A stretch of DNA of 64,000 bases, from the NCBI RefSeq assembly GCF_007097525.1, contig NZ_VKDD01000009.1, forward strand, positions 124,001 to 188,000, given 5' to 3'. The DNA comes from Thalassomonas sp. M1454. Lineage in GTDB: Bacteria > Pseudomonadota > Gammaproteobacteria > Enterobacterales > Alteromonadaceae. A program made the translations under genes and the position numbers. Positions within the stretch are counted from its first letter, which is position 1. The number at the start of each line of letters is the position of its first letter. Below the pieces are notes generated by a model. The model was not told the origin of the DNA and did no database searches. It was given only the letters and a program-made list of their open reading frames with translations. Shown here in pieces: positions 30,087 to 39,965 of this stretch.

Positions 30087-30162
30087 ACTTATCTCAACTT
30101 CTTGTTATATTTCTAACTGTAATAGAGTTTCGATCAAAATCAAACTATTTTACAGCAAGCCA

Positions 30163-30642
30163 TTAATTTTTATTAATTATTTTGCCAGTTGCACTATTAT
30201 ATTCAATATATTTTTTATCTGACAATTGATATCTACATACCCTATTTTTGTCTTTACTATTTAACTCTATCGCTATTAAAGGCGCATTTAACACTTTTAA
30301 TTCACTTTCAGTAATACGTTCCCAAATACGAGCACACGCATTATGAGCAATGGTTAAATCTGGCCATCCATATTTATTAACCTTAAACGTTAATTGCTCA
30401 AAACTATCATTGCTACCTGGTTTTCGCGCTTTAATTAATACTTTATTCGGCTTACCTGTCATTAACCACTGTGAATGAATCAGGGTAACTTTACTGGTAA
30501 ATGCCGCTGCGGCAGATGCCATTGCAGTTTTAACCAAGTCATCTTCATTTTTTTTAAAGTACAACCAAAACGTTGTCATTAAGATTGTTATAATCCCAAC
30601 AATTAATAACCCTTTAATTTGTGGGACGTTATTACTCGACAT
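30163..30642 (-). CDS. mshF: MSHA biogenesis protein MshF
   Basis: 159 residues: one N-terminal membrane helix (about 10-28) and a small periplasmic domain with AFTSKVTLIHSQWLMTGKP that echoes the region of MshB after its helix. Two cysteines flank a pilin-like end. Its N-terminus lacks the Gly-Phe-Thr-Leu prepilin motif, so it is probably not cleaved. Function is not well known; the call rests on place between mshG and mshB. Confidence 0.85.
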   Translation of the reverse strand: MSSNNVPQIKGLLIVGIITILMTTFWLYFKKNEDDLVKTAMASAAAAFTSKVTLIHSQWLMTGKPNKVLIKARKPGSNDSFEQLTFKVNKYGWPDLTIAHNACARIWERITESELKVLNAPLIAIELNSKDKNRVCRYQLSDKKYIEYNSATGKIINKN

Positions 30643-30646
30643 AAGC

Positions 30647-31876
30647 TTAGCCTTGCACTGCTGAGTACATATCCCACATAGGTAAAAAGATCCCTAGCGC
30701 CAATATTAAAACCAATCCAGCCATAATACTGATTAAAATCGGTTCAATTTTGTCAGTTAAGGTTTTTAAATCATAATCAACTTCACGCTCGTAGTACTGA
30801 GCAACTTCTTCAAGTAACTTATCTATCTCACCGGTTTCTTCACCCACGGCAATCATCTGCAGTACTAACGGTGTAAACAGTCCACTATTATTTGCCGTTC
30901 GCAATAAGGTTTCACCGGTTTCGACTTTCTTACGCATATGTTTTACTTTATCAGCCATGTAACTATTACTAATGGCATCAGCCGTTAAACTTAAACCTAA
31001 AGTAATCGGCACACCAGTACGCAAGACTATGGAAAAACTATGAGCAAAACGGGCAAGATAAGAGCGTTCAATAATAGGTCCGACTATAGGGAATTTTAAT
31101 TTTCGTTTATCCCAACTATATAAGCCATGTTCCGTAGCCAAATAGCGCTTAAAGATAAATACGCCGGTAAATATTGCCGCTAGCAAAAAAGCCCAATAAT
31201 CGACAAAGAAATTGGAACTCGCAATTAACCACTGCGTAGCTAATGGTAATTCGGTTTGAAACTGTGCAAACATATTGGCAAATACAGGGATAACAAAAAT
31301 ATTTAAAACAAACATGGCGATAACAATGGCGATGACAACAAAAAATGGATAACGTATCGCTTGCTGAATATTTTTCTTAGTTTCATCTTCGCGTTCAAGG
31401 TACTGCGCAAGTTTGGCAAATGCCTCATCTAGCTGACCAGTATTTTCACCAACATGGACAATACTCGTAATTAGCTTGTTGAATATGTTGCTATGATTGC
31501 TCATTGCAATCGATAAGGTATGGCCGCGTTCAAGTTGTTCATTAATATCAATAAGAGCGTCTTTTAATGCTTCAGACCTTGTGCTTTCTGATAAACCTTT
31601 TATTGCTCTTAACAGTGGAACACCTGAGCGGGTTAGAGCATACATCTGCCGACAAAACATAATCATATCTACGGCTTTTACTTTTTTAGAGACAAAGTAT
31701 TGCTGTAAATTTATTTCTTTATTCGCACCAACCTCTTCTTTAGCAGGTTTAATGGTGATAGGTATAATATTATTTTTACTTAATTGCTCAGCAACAGCAG
31801 AGCTAGAACTAGCATCAATAGAACCAGAGACTTGCTTACCTTCAGAATTTCGAGCGATGTAATGAAAAATTGTCAT
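30647..31876 (-). CDS. mshG: MSHA inner-membrane platform protein MshG
   Basis: 409 residues of the PilC/GspF family: two GspF domains (about 70-195 and 275-400), three membrane segments, and motifs MIMFCRQMYALTRSGVPLLRAI and VGEETGEIDKLLEEVAQYYE. It forms the membrane rotor that the ATPase MshE drives. The gene lies 11 bp after mshE and 4 bp before mshF. Confidence 0.96.
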   Translation of the reverse strand: MTIFHYIARNSEGKQVSGSIDASSSSAVAEQLSKNNIIPITIKPAKEEVGANKEINLQQYFVSKKVKAVDMIMFCRQMYALTRSGVPLLRAIKGLSESTRSEALKDALIDINEQLERGHTLSIAMSNHSNIFNKLITSIVHVGENTGQLDEAFAKLAQYLEREDETKKNIQQAIRYPFFVVIAIVIAMFVLNIFVIPVFANMFAQFQTELPLATQWLIASSNFFVDYWAFLLAAIFTGVFIFKRYLATEHGLYSWDKRKLKFPIVGPIIERSYLARFAHSFSIVLRTGVPITLGLSLTADAISNSYMADKVKHMRKKVETGETLLRTANNSGLFTPLVLQMIAVGEETGEIDKLLEEVAQYYEREVDYDLKTLTDKIEPILISIMAGLVLILALGIFLPMWDMYSAVQG

Positions 31877-31887
31877 AATAATTTCAA

Positions 31888-33600
31888 CTAATTAAGATCG
31901 ATCATTTCAGCTAAACGTAACGTTTCTTCTACTGTCGTAATGCCATCTACAGCATAATCATAAGCACAAATTGCTAATGGCTTAAAATCAGGGCTTTGTT
32001 TGGCAATACGCGTAAACTCTTCGGTATCTTCACGCTTAAGCGCATTCATCATATCGGTATCTAACTCGAGTAACTCAAACACACCGATACGACCTCTATA
32101 ACCACTATAATTACAAGATTGACAACCACTGCCGTGATAAAACGGTTTTATTTGTTTCTCACCGGTAAGGTTTTCTAACCAAATAGATTCTTGTGGTGTT
32201 AATTGATGCTCAACTTTACAACTGTTACAAATACGGCGTACTAAACGCTGGGCAACAATAGCACGTAAGGCACTACTCACTAAAAAGCCCTGAGCTCCCA
32301 TATCGATTAAACGTATAGCACTAGTAATAGCATCATTGGTATGCAACGTTGATAAAACCATATGACCTGTTAATGCGCCTCGCAGACCTATTTCAACCGT
32401 TTCTGCATCACGCATCTCACCTATCATTAAAATATCAGGATCTTGTCGCAGGGCAGTTCGTAATACTCTTGAGAAAGTTAAATCAATTTTTGAACTCACC
32501 TGCACCTGATTTATCCGGTCAATTCGGTACTCAACAGGATCTTCCACTGTAATAATTTTTTTATCAGCACCATTTAGTTCCGATAATGCAGCATATAGGG
32601 TTGTTGTTTTACCACTACCTGTTGGCCCGGTAACTAGTACCATGCCATTTGAACGAGATATTTGCATACGTAATCGGGAAATTAAATGTGCAGGTAATCC
32701 GGTTTCTTCTAGCTTAATTAAACCGCCGGTTTGATCAAGTAGACGCATAACTACTGACTCACCAAATTGCACTGGCATAGTCGATAAACGTACATCAACT
32801 TCATGGCCTTTTACCCGCATATGAAAGCGCCCATCTTGTGGTAAACGCTTTTCTGAAATATCTAAACTGGCTAGTAATTTCAACTTTAACACTAGAGCTG
32901 AGGCGATCTTGCTTTGATTAATAATGTTTTCTTGTAAAACACCATCAACCCTTTGACGAATTCTTAATTTATTTTTTTCTGGCTCAATATGTACATCCGA
33001 TGCGCGCATTTGTACTGCATCTTCAAATACCGATTGTAATAACTTATCAACAGTCGCGTCACTGCTATCGTCGTTTAAATTACCTGTTAGAAATTCTAAA
33101 TCATTGCCGTCTTGATATTCTTCTTCAAGTTGGCTGGCAAATGATTCTATTTCAGCGGTTCGACGATATAAATTATCAAATGCATTAAAAAGCTGTGACT
33201 CACTCACTGCTGCAAGTTTTAAACTTCGCGGCGCTAAATACTGTTCTAGTTGATCTAAGGAGCCTAAATCGGCAGGATCACTCATGCCTAATAAGACAGA
33301 GTCATCATCATATTCAAGCACTAATGCGCGCAAACGGCGTGCATGTATTTCTGGTAATAACTCAACTACATCCGGAGAGATAAAACGCTGCGTGATATTG
33401 ATAAAAGGAAGGCTTAATTGCTTAGCTAAAAATTGCAGTAATTGATTCTCAGTTATATAACCAAGATCTGTTAGTGAATCGCCTAGCTTGCGATGGGTAG
33501 TATTTTGTAGATTTAGAGCATGAGTTAATTGTTCATCAGAAATAATATTCTCTTGAACCAGTAAATCACCTAAACGCATTTTTAGTCTTGGTGTTGTCAT
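31888..33600 (-). CDS. mshE: MSHA pilus extension ATPase MshE with c-di-GMP-binding N-terminus
   Basis: 570 residues. Walker A GPTGSGKTT at 325-333, Asp box and Walker B (ILMIGEMRDAET), His box, and a tetracysteine zinc motif (CNSCK ... CQSC). The N-terminus has two MshEN-type motifs: RLGDLLVQENIISDEQLTHAL at 9-29 and KLGDSLTDLGYITENQLLQF at 38-57. In Vibrio cholerae MshE this tandem 24-residue motif binds cyclic di-GMP, and Arg9 is conserved here. So pilus extension is probably controlled directly by c-di-GMP. Confidence 0.96.
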   Translation of the reverse strand: MTTPRLKMRLGDLLVQENIISDEQLTHALNLQNTTHRKLGDSLTDLGYITENQLLQFLAKQLSLPFINITQRFISPDVVELLPEIHARRLRALVLEYDDDSVLLGMSDPADLGSLDQLEQYLAPRSLKLAAVSESQLFNAFDNLYRRTAEIESFASQLEEEYQDGNDLEFLTGNLNDDSSDATVDKLLQSVFEDAVQMRASDVHIEPEKNKLRIRQRVDGVLQENIINQSKIASALVLKLKLLASLDISEKRLPQDGRFHMRVKGHEVDVRLSTMPVQFGESVVMRLLDQTGGLIKLEETGLPAHLISRLRMQISRSNGMVLVTGPTGSGKTTTLYAALSELNGADKKIITVEDPVEYRIDRINQVQVSSKIDLTFSRVLRTALRQDPDILMIGEMRDAETVEIGLRGALTGHMVLSTLHTNDAITSAIRLIDMGAQGFLVSSALRAIVAQRLVRRICNSCKVEHQLTPQESIWLENLTGEKQIKPFYHGSGCQSCNYSGYRGRIGVFELLELDTDMMNALKREDTEEFTRIAKQSPDFKPLAICAYDYAVDGITTVEETLRLAEMIDLN

Positions 33601-33601
33601 G

Positions 33602-34717
33602 TTACTCCCCTAACTCAGCTAAACGTTGCTTGGCAAATTGTTTAGAATTCTTTGATAACCTATTACTTGCTATTGCTTCTTTATAGGCAACAATGGCTTG
33701 TCCATAGTCTTCATTACTGTCTAAAGAAATAGCCATTCCTAACCACCATAAGCCTTGAGTCGGTCGCATAGCCAATAGTTTTTGATATGCACTTATTGCT
33801 TCAACATGGTGATCAGTTTGTGCGGCTATATTTGCTAACGCTAGTTGGTACTCTAATAGTTTACTCTGTGAAAACTCATTTAATACCGCGAAGGCTTTGT
33901 CATTATTGCCTATGGTCGAGTATAAACGCGCCAGCATTAATCTATACTCTTCATTGTTAGGGCTTAGAGCCAAGCCTTGAGACAATAAATTAATCGCCTG
34001 ATTATAAGATTTGCCACCAAACCATAAAGCCGCTAACTGTTTACGTGCTTGTACGTTATATGGGTCTAAAATTATCGCTTCTTCTAACCAAGCCTGCGCT
34101 TTATTAAGTTTATTATCATTTAAATATCGCTTAGCTTGGTTTAGTTTTTTTAGTGATAACTGCTGTGGCGTCAGTTCAACCTGAGAAATCACTAGGTTTT
34201 TATCTGAGCTTTTAGTTTCATCTGTTGTTGTAGATATCGTTATTGGCGTTACCGCTACAACTTCAACTTTATCATTTGATTCAACAACTACCGGCTGTTT
34301 TACTGGCTGAGAAGGTTTACTAACTACAGCTACCTCTTCAACTTTAGGGGTTTTAACCTGCTTAACTGTGTTAGTTTGCACTTTATCTTCAGGAGCTGGC
34401 GCAGCTATGTTCTTAGCAACAACTATGTTCGAGACTTCAGGCTCTGTAACTTTAATAGGAGGCGTTTGAGGTATGTTTTCAACTTTTGCAGTTGTGCTTT
34501 TTTCCGGCACAGAGTTTACATTTTCATTATTTAAGTTGTTTTGAATAAAATATGTGGCAGCGATGCTGATCGCCGCAGTAAATACAATTAATGTAATAAT
34601 TAATTTATAGCTTGGAGTATTGGATTGCAAAACGCTAGCAGCATAATTACTTGCACTCTCATCTTGAGGTGCTTTACGCTGTTCCAAGTCTTTTAGCATT
34701 TCATTTATAACGCTCAC
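33602..34717 (-). CDS. mshN: MSHA biogenesis TPR protein MshN
   Basis: 371 residues. A membrane segment (about 39-58) follows a short cytoplasmic part with MLKDLEQRK; then a Lys/Val/Pro-rich linker (about 70-190) and TPR repeats (about 190-370, e.g. YNVQARKQLAALWFGGKSYNQAINLLSQGLALSP region). Start is GTG at 34717 and overlaps the mshM stop by 4 bases. Probably supports secretin assembly or peptidoglycan passage together with MshM. Confidence 0.92.
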   Translation of the reverse strand: MSVINEMLKDLEQRKAPQDESASNYAASVLQSNTPSYKLIITLIVFTAAISIAATYFIQNNLNNENVNSVPEKSTTAKVENIPQTPPIKVTEPEVSNIVVAKNIAAPAPEDKVQTNTVKQVKTPKVEEVAVVSKPSQPVKQPVVVESNDKVEVVAVTPITISTTTDETKSSDKNLVISQVELTPQQLSLKKLNQAKRYLNDNKLNKAQAWLEEAIILDPYNVQARKQLAALWFGGKSYNQAINLLSQGLALSPNNEEYRLMLARLYSTIGNNDKAFAVLNEFSQSKLLEYQLALANIAAQTDHHVEAISAYQKLLAMRPTQGLWWLGMAISLDSNEDYGQAIVAYKEAIASNRLSKNSKQFAKQRLAELGE

Positions 34718-35616
34718 AGCATTCCCTTAAAGTATCCAATTGCAATCACAAGCAAAATAATAGCCGTCGATATCATTACAACAGGCATTGTCATTCGACC
34801 TTTTTTTTCAACTGATTCAGTATCTTTTACAGCTAAATTTAGATCTTTTTTATTCACTTTCTGTTTGCCTTGCCCATAACTAAGCATCAGCATTTTATGA
34901 CAAAGAACATTTACCAAACGAGGTATACCACCAGAGACTCTAGCAATACTTTTACAGGTTTGACTATCAAACAATGGCTCACCTTTATAACCAGCAATAG
35001 TTAGTCTGTGCCTAATATAGTTTTCAACTTCGGTATTGGTCATTGGCCTTAACTTATATGAAAAAGTAATCCGCTGTTTTAACTGACGAAAACGCTTTTC
35101 ATTTAATCGTTCATCTAACTCCGGTTGAGCAAATAACACAACTTGTAATAGCTTTCTTGATTCTGTTTCTAAATTAGTAAATAAGCGTAAAGCCTCAAGA
35201 CTTTCTTCAGGAAGCGCCTGTGCTTCATCTAAGATCAAAACTACAGAATGACCTTTACTATGTAACTCTAACAACCGCTCTTGAATACGCTGGCTTAATA
35301 GCTGCACATTCATGCGTTGTGCTTGTTTAACCCCAAGCTCAGTTGCTACCGCACGGCGCAACTCGTCAGGGTTAAGATATGGGTTTGGGATATAAGCGGT
35401 AACAAAGTGATCAGGTATTTCATTTAATAGCTTGCGACAAATAAGTGTTTTACCTGTTCCGACTTCGCCAACAACCTTAATAAAACCTTCACCATTTTTT
35501 AATGCCACTAACAAAACATTTAGCGCTTCATTATGCGGCTGCAAGCCCAAATAAAAACTTGTATTTGGTGTCAGAGTAAAAGGCAACTCTGACAAACCAT
35601 AATGGTACAAATACAT
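34714..35616 (-). CDS. mshM: MSHA biogenesis AAA ATPase MshM (ExeA-like)
   Basis: 300 residues with the ExeA-family start YLYHYGLSELPFTLTPNTSFYL, Walker A GEVGTGKT (about 50-57), Walker B VVLILDEAQALP (about 125-136), and one membrane helix near the C-terminus (about 276-295). ExeA-type proteins help place secretins through the peptidoglycan. It lacks the periplasmic peptidoglycan-binding domain of ExeA. The gene lies between mshL and mshN. Confidence 0.94.
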   Translation of the reverse strand: MYLYHYGLSELPFTLTPNTSFYLGLQPHNEALNVLLVALKNGEGFIKVVGEVGTGKTLICRKLLNEIPDHFVTAYIPNPYLNPDELRRAVATELGVKQAQRMNVQLLSQRIQERLLELHSKGHSVVLILDEAQALPEESLEALRLFTNLETESRKLLQVVLFAQPELDERLNEKRFRQLKQRITFSYKLRPMTNTEVENYIRHRLTIAGYKGEPLFDSQTCKSIARVSGGIPRLVNVLCHKMLMLSYGQGKQKVNKKDLNLAVKDTESVEKKGRMTMPVVMISTAIILLVIAIGYFKGML

Positions 35617-35619
35617 AAC

Positions 35620-37302
35620 TTATTCGCTTTCAGGGAACCATTTTTGTAGTAGTGAACGGGCCTCTTTAATTTGGTCTTGCCAAGTTTCTTTGCCCACAAC
35701 TACTGGTTTAAGCAGAATAACTAATTCTTTCTTAACAATACTTTCGCTACGGTTAGTAAATAACTCTCCTAAATAAGGGATATCACCTAAATATGGTGTT
35801 TTAGAGACAATATCTGTTTTACTAGACTCGATTAAACCACCTAACACAATTACTTCACCAGACTTAGCTTTGACAATAGTATCCGACTCTCTCACGCGTG
35901 AGCGAGCAAGCGGAAGCAATATCTCTTCTTGGTTAAAGCTCACGCTTTTAACTTGTTCAGAGGTAATGGTAACTGATGGATGAACATGCAAAATAACTTC
36001 GCCATCTTCATTAATTTGCGGAGTCACATCTAGTGCAATACCAGAGAAAAATGGCGTTAACTCAATTTCAGGAGTAACCGTAGTCGCATTACCAGTAATG
36101 GTTGTACTCGATATTTCGGTCACAAAATATTCATCTTCACCGACTTTAATTACTGCTTTTTGGTTATTTGTTGCGGTAACACGCGGGCTTGATAGTGTTT
36201 GCACCTTACCCTGGGTAGATAACAAGGTTAGAATGCCTGAAAAATCGGTTCCTTGAACTACGAAATTACCACCACCACCTATGGCGGTACTAATTGCATT
36301 GCCGGCAACATTACCTGAAGTTCCAAACCCTACGCTACCACTATCAACATCACCTATAGCAGCCCAAGAAATACCCTGCTGATAATCATCATTTAAGGTT
36401 ACTTCCAGTATTTTAGCTTCAATAATCACTTGTCTGCGTAAATGCTGTTCAGACGTTTGAATAAACTCTTCTATTGCTTTAATTTCGTTTGGCAGAGCTT
36501 TAATTGTTATTAAACCCGCTTGTGGTGAAATAACGACATTTCGACCATCTTCAGTACCAATTAAAGATTGTAAAGTTTGCTCAAGCTCGGTCCAATAATC
36601 AGATTCATTTTCGGTAGAGATATTAATGCCACTTACCTGGTTTTGTGAACCACCCTGACCATTATTGCTATTATTTGAACTTGAGTTATTTGAGTTACCA
36701 TTTTGGCCATTTTGATTACCGTTGCCACCGGCATTAGGATCATTGGTAGATACACCGCCAGAATTAATGCTAGTAGATGACAAACCTGCACGTTTTAAGA
36801 ATAAATAATTTAATGGAATGGTTTGAGTACGCATGCCAGCAGGGTAAATTTGAATTACGCGATTAAATTTACGAATATCATAACCATACATATCTTGCAC
36901 AATATCTAATGTTTCTTTAAGCGTAACTTCAGATAGGTTTAAAGTAATATTGCCCTTAACATCAGGGTGAACGGCAATAGAATAGTCACTATCAGCAACG
37001 ATTGCAGAGAAGAAATTAGCGGCAGGAATTTGATTAGCAGCAACATCCATGCGTTTCTCAACCATTAAAGAATCACGAGCATCGGCTAAGCCTTGCTGCA
37101 TAATATCTTGTTGCACGGCTAAAGGTATTTTAGACAAAGGTTTGGCTTTAACGGGTGCTTTTTCTTTGTTTATGGAATCATCTAATACGTCCATTGGCTC
37201 GTCTTGCGCGGCCTTTTTAGCATCTGGCTCTTCTGTAGTAGAACAACCAGCTAAGGTTAATACTGATGAACAAATTAAGCTTAATAACAAATGTTTTTTC
37301 AT
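35620..37302 (-). CDS. mshL: MSHA outer-membrane secretin MshL
   Basis: 560 residues. A lipoprotein signal ends with LAGC (Cys20). The secretin N-domain (STN, about 95-160) is followed by a low-complexity Asn/Gly/Ser-rich insert (about 185-222), then a short N-domain and the secretin barrel with RRQVIIEAKILEVTLNDDYQQGI, and SGEVIVLGGLIESS near the end. It forms the outer-membrane pore for the pilus. Three bases separate it from mshM. Confidence 0.96.
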   Translation of the reverse strand: MKKHLLLSLICSSVLTLAGCSTTEEPDAKKAAQDEPMDVLDDSINKEKAPVKAKPLSKIPLAVQQDIMQQGLADARDSLMVEKRMDVAANQIPAANFFSAIVADSDYSIAVHPDVKGNITLNLSEVTLKETLDIVQDMYGYDIRKFNRVIQIYPAGMRTQTIPLNYLFLKRAGLSSTSINSGGVSTNDPNAGGNGNQNGQNGNSNNSSSNNSNNGQGGSQNQVSGINISTENESDYWTELEQTLQSLIGTEDGRNVVISPQAGLITIKALPNEIKAIEEFIQTSEQHLRRQVIIEAKILEVTLNDDYQQGISWAAIGDVDSGSVGFGTSGNVAGNAISTAIGGGGNFVVQGTDFSGILTLLSTQGKVQTLSSPRVTATNNQKAVIKVGEDEYFVTEISSTTITGNATTVTPEIELTPFFSGIALDVTPQINEDGEVILHVHPSVTITSEQVKSVSFNQEEILLPLARSRVRESDTIVKAKSGEVIVLGGLIESSKTDIVSKTPYLGDIPYLGELFTNRSESIVKKELVILLKPVVVGKETWQDQIKEARSLLQKWFPESE

Positions 37303-37312
37303 ATTTTTCTAC

Positions 37313-37621
37313 TTATTTAACCAAACCGTTTGCAAACAGGGAAAGTTCTATCGATTCTGATGAGCTTGTTAGGATGACGCTATTTTTTAATATATCAGTT
37401 ACTTTGAACTCACCTAAGCTGTCACCAATGGCCAATACTTGATTATTAATCATGGCTTTTTTAGATTGTCCTGAAATTATCACTGAATAGAGTTTAAAGT
37501 TTTTTTGCACAGAATCTTTATCCAATGCAACCTTGGTAAATGGCTTCGTTGGGTCTAGTTCTTGCGCAGTTGCCACACTAGACAACATTAAAAGTATTAG
37601 CGTTGATATAATTTTAAACAC
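37313..37621 (-). CDS. mshK: MSHA biogenesis protein MshK
   Basis: 102 residues: signal peptide (about 1-19), then a small periplasmic domain with LDPTKPF and KAMINNQVLAIGDSLGEFKVTDI, as in the PilP/GspC-like homology region. The start is GTG at 37621, overlapping mshJ by 8 bases. It probably joins the MshI/J platform to the secretin MshL. Confidence 0.9.
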   Translation of the reverse strand: MFKIISTLILLMLSSVATAQELDPTKPFTKVALDKDSVQKNFKLYSVIISGQSKKAMINNQVLAIGDSLGEFKVTDILKNSVILTSSSESIELSLFANGLVK

Positions 37622-38279
37622 CGATAAACTCCTTCTTGGTACTTAAACTATACATCTCTATATTCAGTTGCGCATTTGGGTATTCACTTACTGAATAATC
37701 GAATTCATGCCAATAGAATGACCAAGGCATATTTTCAACACTCTTCAGGTAATCTCTTAGTTGAAAGAAGTCTCCCTCAAGTGTTATACGAATAGAATGA
37801 CGGTAAAGGTCTATCTGCTCGCTATTATTTTCAGACGGTTCTTTTGCAGATTGCGCAAGTAGAGTCTCGGCGGGTAATGACTCAAATGAAACTATCTTAA
37901 CCTTGCTTAGGTTAAGTAAATTCTGCAATGCTTTACGCATTTCTTGTGGCGAGATTAATTCATTAGTTAAAGAGTATAATTGTTTATCCATACTCGCTAA
38001 TTTTTGCTGATATAACTCGATTGACTGGTGCAACTCATCATTTGGGTTTTTGGCTATTTGCACCTGTGCTTTAGCAAGTTCCAAAGTTAAGGTCGAATTT
38101 TTACTTTTTAACTGAGTTAATGATTTTTTTACTCTGTTAGTTTTTGTTTGGTTATTTTCAAACACTAGTGAGTTAAACAATAAGAAAAAGATAATCACCC
38201 CTGAGAGTAAAATAATATACTGCTCTCGAGATGTTAATTTAGAGAATTTCTCAGATAATACAAACCATTGTTTTTGCAT
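37614..38279 (-). CDS. mshJ: MSHA platform protein MshJ (PilO-like)
   Basis: 221 residues: a membrane helix (about 22-40), a coiled coil (about 45-105) and a ferredoxin-like periplasmic domain with GDFFQLRDYLKSVENMPWSFYWHEFDY, the PilO/GspM-type ending. Start overlaps the mshI2 stop by one base (TAATG). Confidence 0.92.
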   Translation of the reverse strand: MQKQWFVLSEKFSKLTSREQYIILLSGVIIFFLLFNSLVFENNQTKTNRVKKSLTQLKSKNSTLTLELAKAQVQIAKNPNDELHQSIELYQQKLASMDKQLYSLTNELISPQEMRKALQNLLNLSKVKIVSFESLPAETLLAQSAKEPSENNSEQIDLYRHSIRITLEGDFFQLRDYLKSVENMPWSFYWHEFDYSVSEYPNAQLNIEMYSLSTKKEFIGV

Positions 38280-38881
38280 TATTTATTCTCCTTATCTAAC
38301 AACCCAGAATAAACCACAAATTGTATATCACCACTGTCAGTTGCAGATAGATTAAAATGTGAAAAGTTTTTATTGGCCATGTAGGCACTTTGCGCAAAAC
38401 CAGTTAACCAATTAGGTACAGAGTCAGCGCTACGAGCAAGGCCAGATAAATTAATTTTACCATTAGCAATATTTATTTTTTGTAAACTAATCTCTCTACT
38501 GTGATAGCTAGCAAGCTCCGTCATAATATCGGCAAACCCGCTTACTTGTACTTGCGTTTGATCGGTTAATTGGCGATGTAATATTTGCTTATTTTGGAAA
38601 ACAAATTTCAACGTTGCTAACTTATTGGTTAATTTAGTATCAATACTGCGCGAGCTTAACACTTCTTCATATTGTTCTAATTGGTTAGTTAGCTGCACGT
38701 GTTTTTTATTTAGTTTTTGATATTCACTATTAATACTGGAGTAGTTATATTGAGAGTAAACTGAAGCAAGCACAAAGAGAATAAAACTAGCGGCCCATAC
38801 TCGCACTACATTAGTTAAAGTTAACCAGGTTTTCTGTGCAACTAGTTCATCACGCAGTAAATTAATTCTTAATTTATTCAC
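38279..38881 (-). CDS. MSHA platform protein, PilN-like (MshI2)
   Basis: 200 residues starting MNKLRINLLRDELVAQKTWLT, followed by a membrane helix (about 27-45) and a coiled coil. The INLL motif near the N-terminus is the PilN hallmark that binds the PilM-like partner, here MshI. Start is GTG at 38881, overlapping mshI by 8 bases. In some MSHA loci this gene is called mshI2. Confidence 0.88.
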   Translation of the reverse strand: MNKLRINLLRDELVAQKTWLTLTNVVRVWAASFILFVLASVYSQYNYSSINSEYQKLNKKHVQLTNQLEQYEEVLSSRSIDTKLTNKLATLKFVFQNKQILHRQLTDQTQVQVSGFADIMTELASYHSREISLQKINIANGKINLSGLARSADSVPNWLTGFAQSAYMANKNFSHFNLSATDSGDIQFVVYSGLLDKENK

Positions 38882-39788
38882 TCTGTTGAGCCTCCCTTAT
38901 AGAAGTTTCAACAATAGCGCCAACACTTGCAGCGCAATGACGATGCTGAGCAAAGTCTGTATCTAGCACTAACTTCTCAACCTTAATATTGGCATTGGCA
39001 TTTAACCGTTCAACAATAAAATCTTCATGCACTACTGGTAGTATTACTTGAATACTCGTTACTGGCGCTTGCTTTAATTGACGTTCAAAATAATCCAATG
39101 ATTTTTGCAGTTCAATACTTAGAGAGTCGCAAATACCATTCATTAATTGCTCTTGCGAATAACCACCAATTTCATTAAAACCGCGTAAACGTCGGCTCAG
39201 ATATATTTGTCCATTAACGATAATTAACAGTAATAAGTCTTCAAATGGTTGCTGACATAATAACAAGGTCGGTTTTTCTGATGCTTTAACTAAATTAGCA
39301 AAAGCAAACTCATCGGTTGTAATTCCGCTTAATTTAACCTGGTAACGTTTAAAGCTATCGGTGAATTTTTTAAGGTGAGATAAATTAGCGCAAACAACAT
39401 TGATTTTTTGAGTACCAGCAACAACAACAGGAGAGTCCGAATAGTCAACAACCATATCTTCAGGCTCAATAGGTACTATATCTTTCACTAGCCACTTTAA
39501 AGCTGCGCTTATTTCATCATCAGGTAAGTCTGGTTTATCTATTTGTACGCTATGAAAATGACTCGAGGATAATACTAATGTGCCACGACCAGAAAAGGTG
39601 TGTGATGAAAGTAGCTCTTCAAGCCAATCACCAGCGCTATCCGTTGTTTCAGTAAAAAACTCATCTATTTGGCAAGTGCTAGTACTTTTATCAACCACAG
39701 CATAGCTACCAACTTGGCGCCTTAAGGCAATACCAAATTTGCTGGTTGAAGACTTTTTATTAAAAATCTTTTTTAATCCATTCAACAT
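38874..39788 (-). CDS. mshI: MSHA biogenesis protein MshI (PilM-like)
   Basis: 304 residues, soluble, with a PilM/actin-like fold suggested by ALRRQVGSYAVVDKST near the start and the block LPDDEISAALKWLVKDIVPIEPEDMVVDY (about 88-116). It is the cytoplasmic partner of the PilN-like protein. It is the first visible gene of the msh transcript. In many species mshH (csrD) comes just upstream; here a plus-strand PLP enzyme gene does. Confidence 0.92.
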   Translation of the reverse strand: MLNGLKKIFNKKSSTSKFGIALRRQVGSYAVVDKSTSTCQIDEFFTETTDSAGDWLEELLSSHTFSGRGTLVLSSSHFHSVQIDKPDLPDDEISAALKWLVKDIVPIEPEDMVVDYSDSPVVVAGTQKINVVCANLSHLKKFTDSFKRYQVKLSGITTDEFAFANLVKASEKPTLLLCQQPFEDLLLLIIVNGQIYLSRRLRGFNEIGGYSQEQLMNGICDSLSIELQKSLDYFERQLKQAPVTSIQVILPVVHEDFIVERLNANANIKVEKLVLDTDFAQHRHCAASVGAIVETSIREAQQSE

Positions 39789-39888
39789 TTATTATTAGTA
39801 CCCTGATATAGGTTTAGACTTCACCCTAGTCTTTTATTCATTATCGCTCAATTACCTTTTCGTGCAAGCGTTAAATTTTAAATTCCTA

Positions 39889-39918
39889 TTATTAACACCA
39901 ACCAACTCTAGCTATAAT
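39889..39918 (+). promoter_or_regulatory. Candidate sigma-70 promoter of the PLP enzyme gene
   Basis: A perfect -10 TATAAT (39913-39918) with a weak -35 TTATTA (39889-39894) and an 18-base spacer, 48 bp before the ATG at 39966. Hexamers only; unverified. Confidence 0.35.
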
Positions 39919-39965
39919 ATACGAATAAAATCAGTAGATTATCAAATTGGACTAATTACCAAGCC

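Noticed and set aside
36620-36740. Possible frameshift or foreign insertion in mshL
   Set aside because: The Asn/Gly/Ser-rich insert stays in frame and such low-complexity linkers are common in MshL and other secretins.
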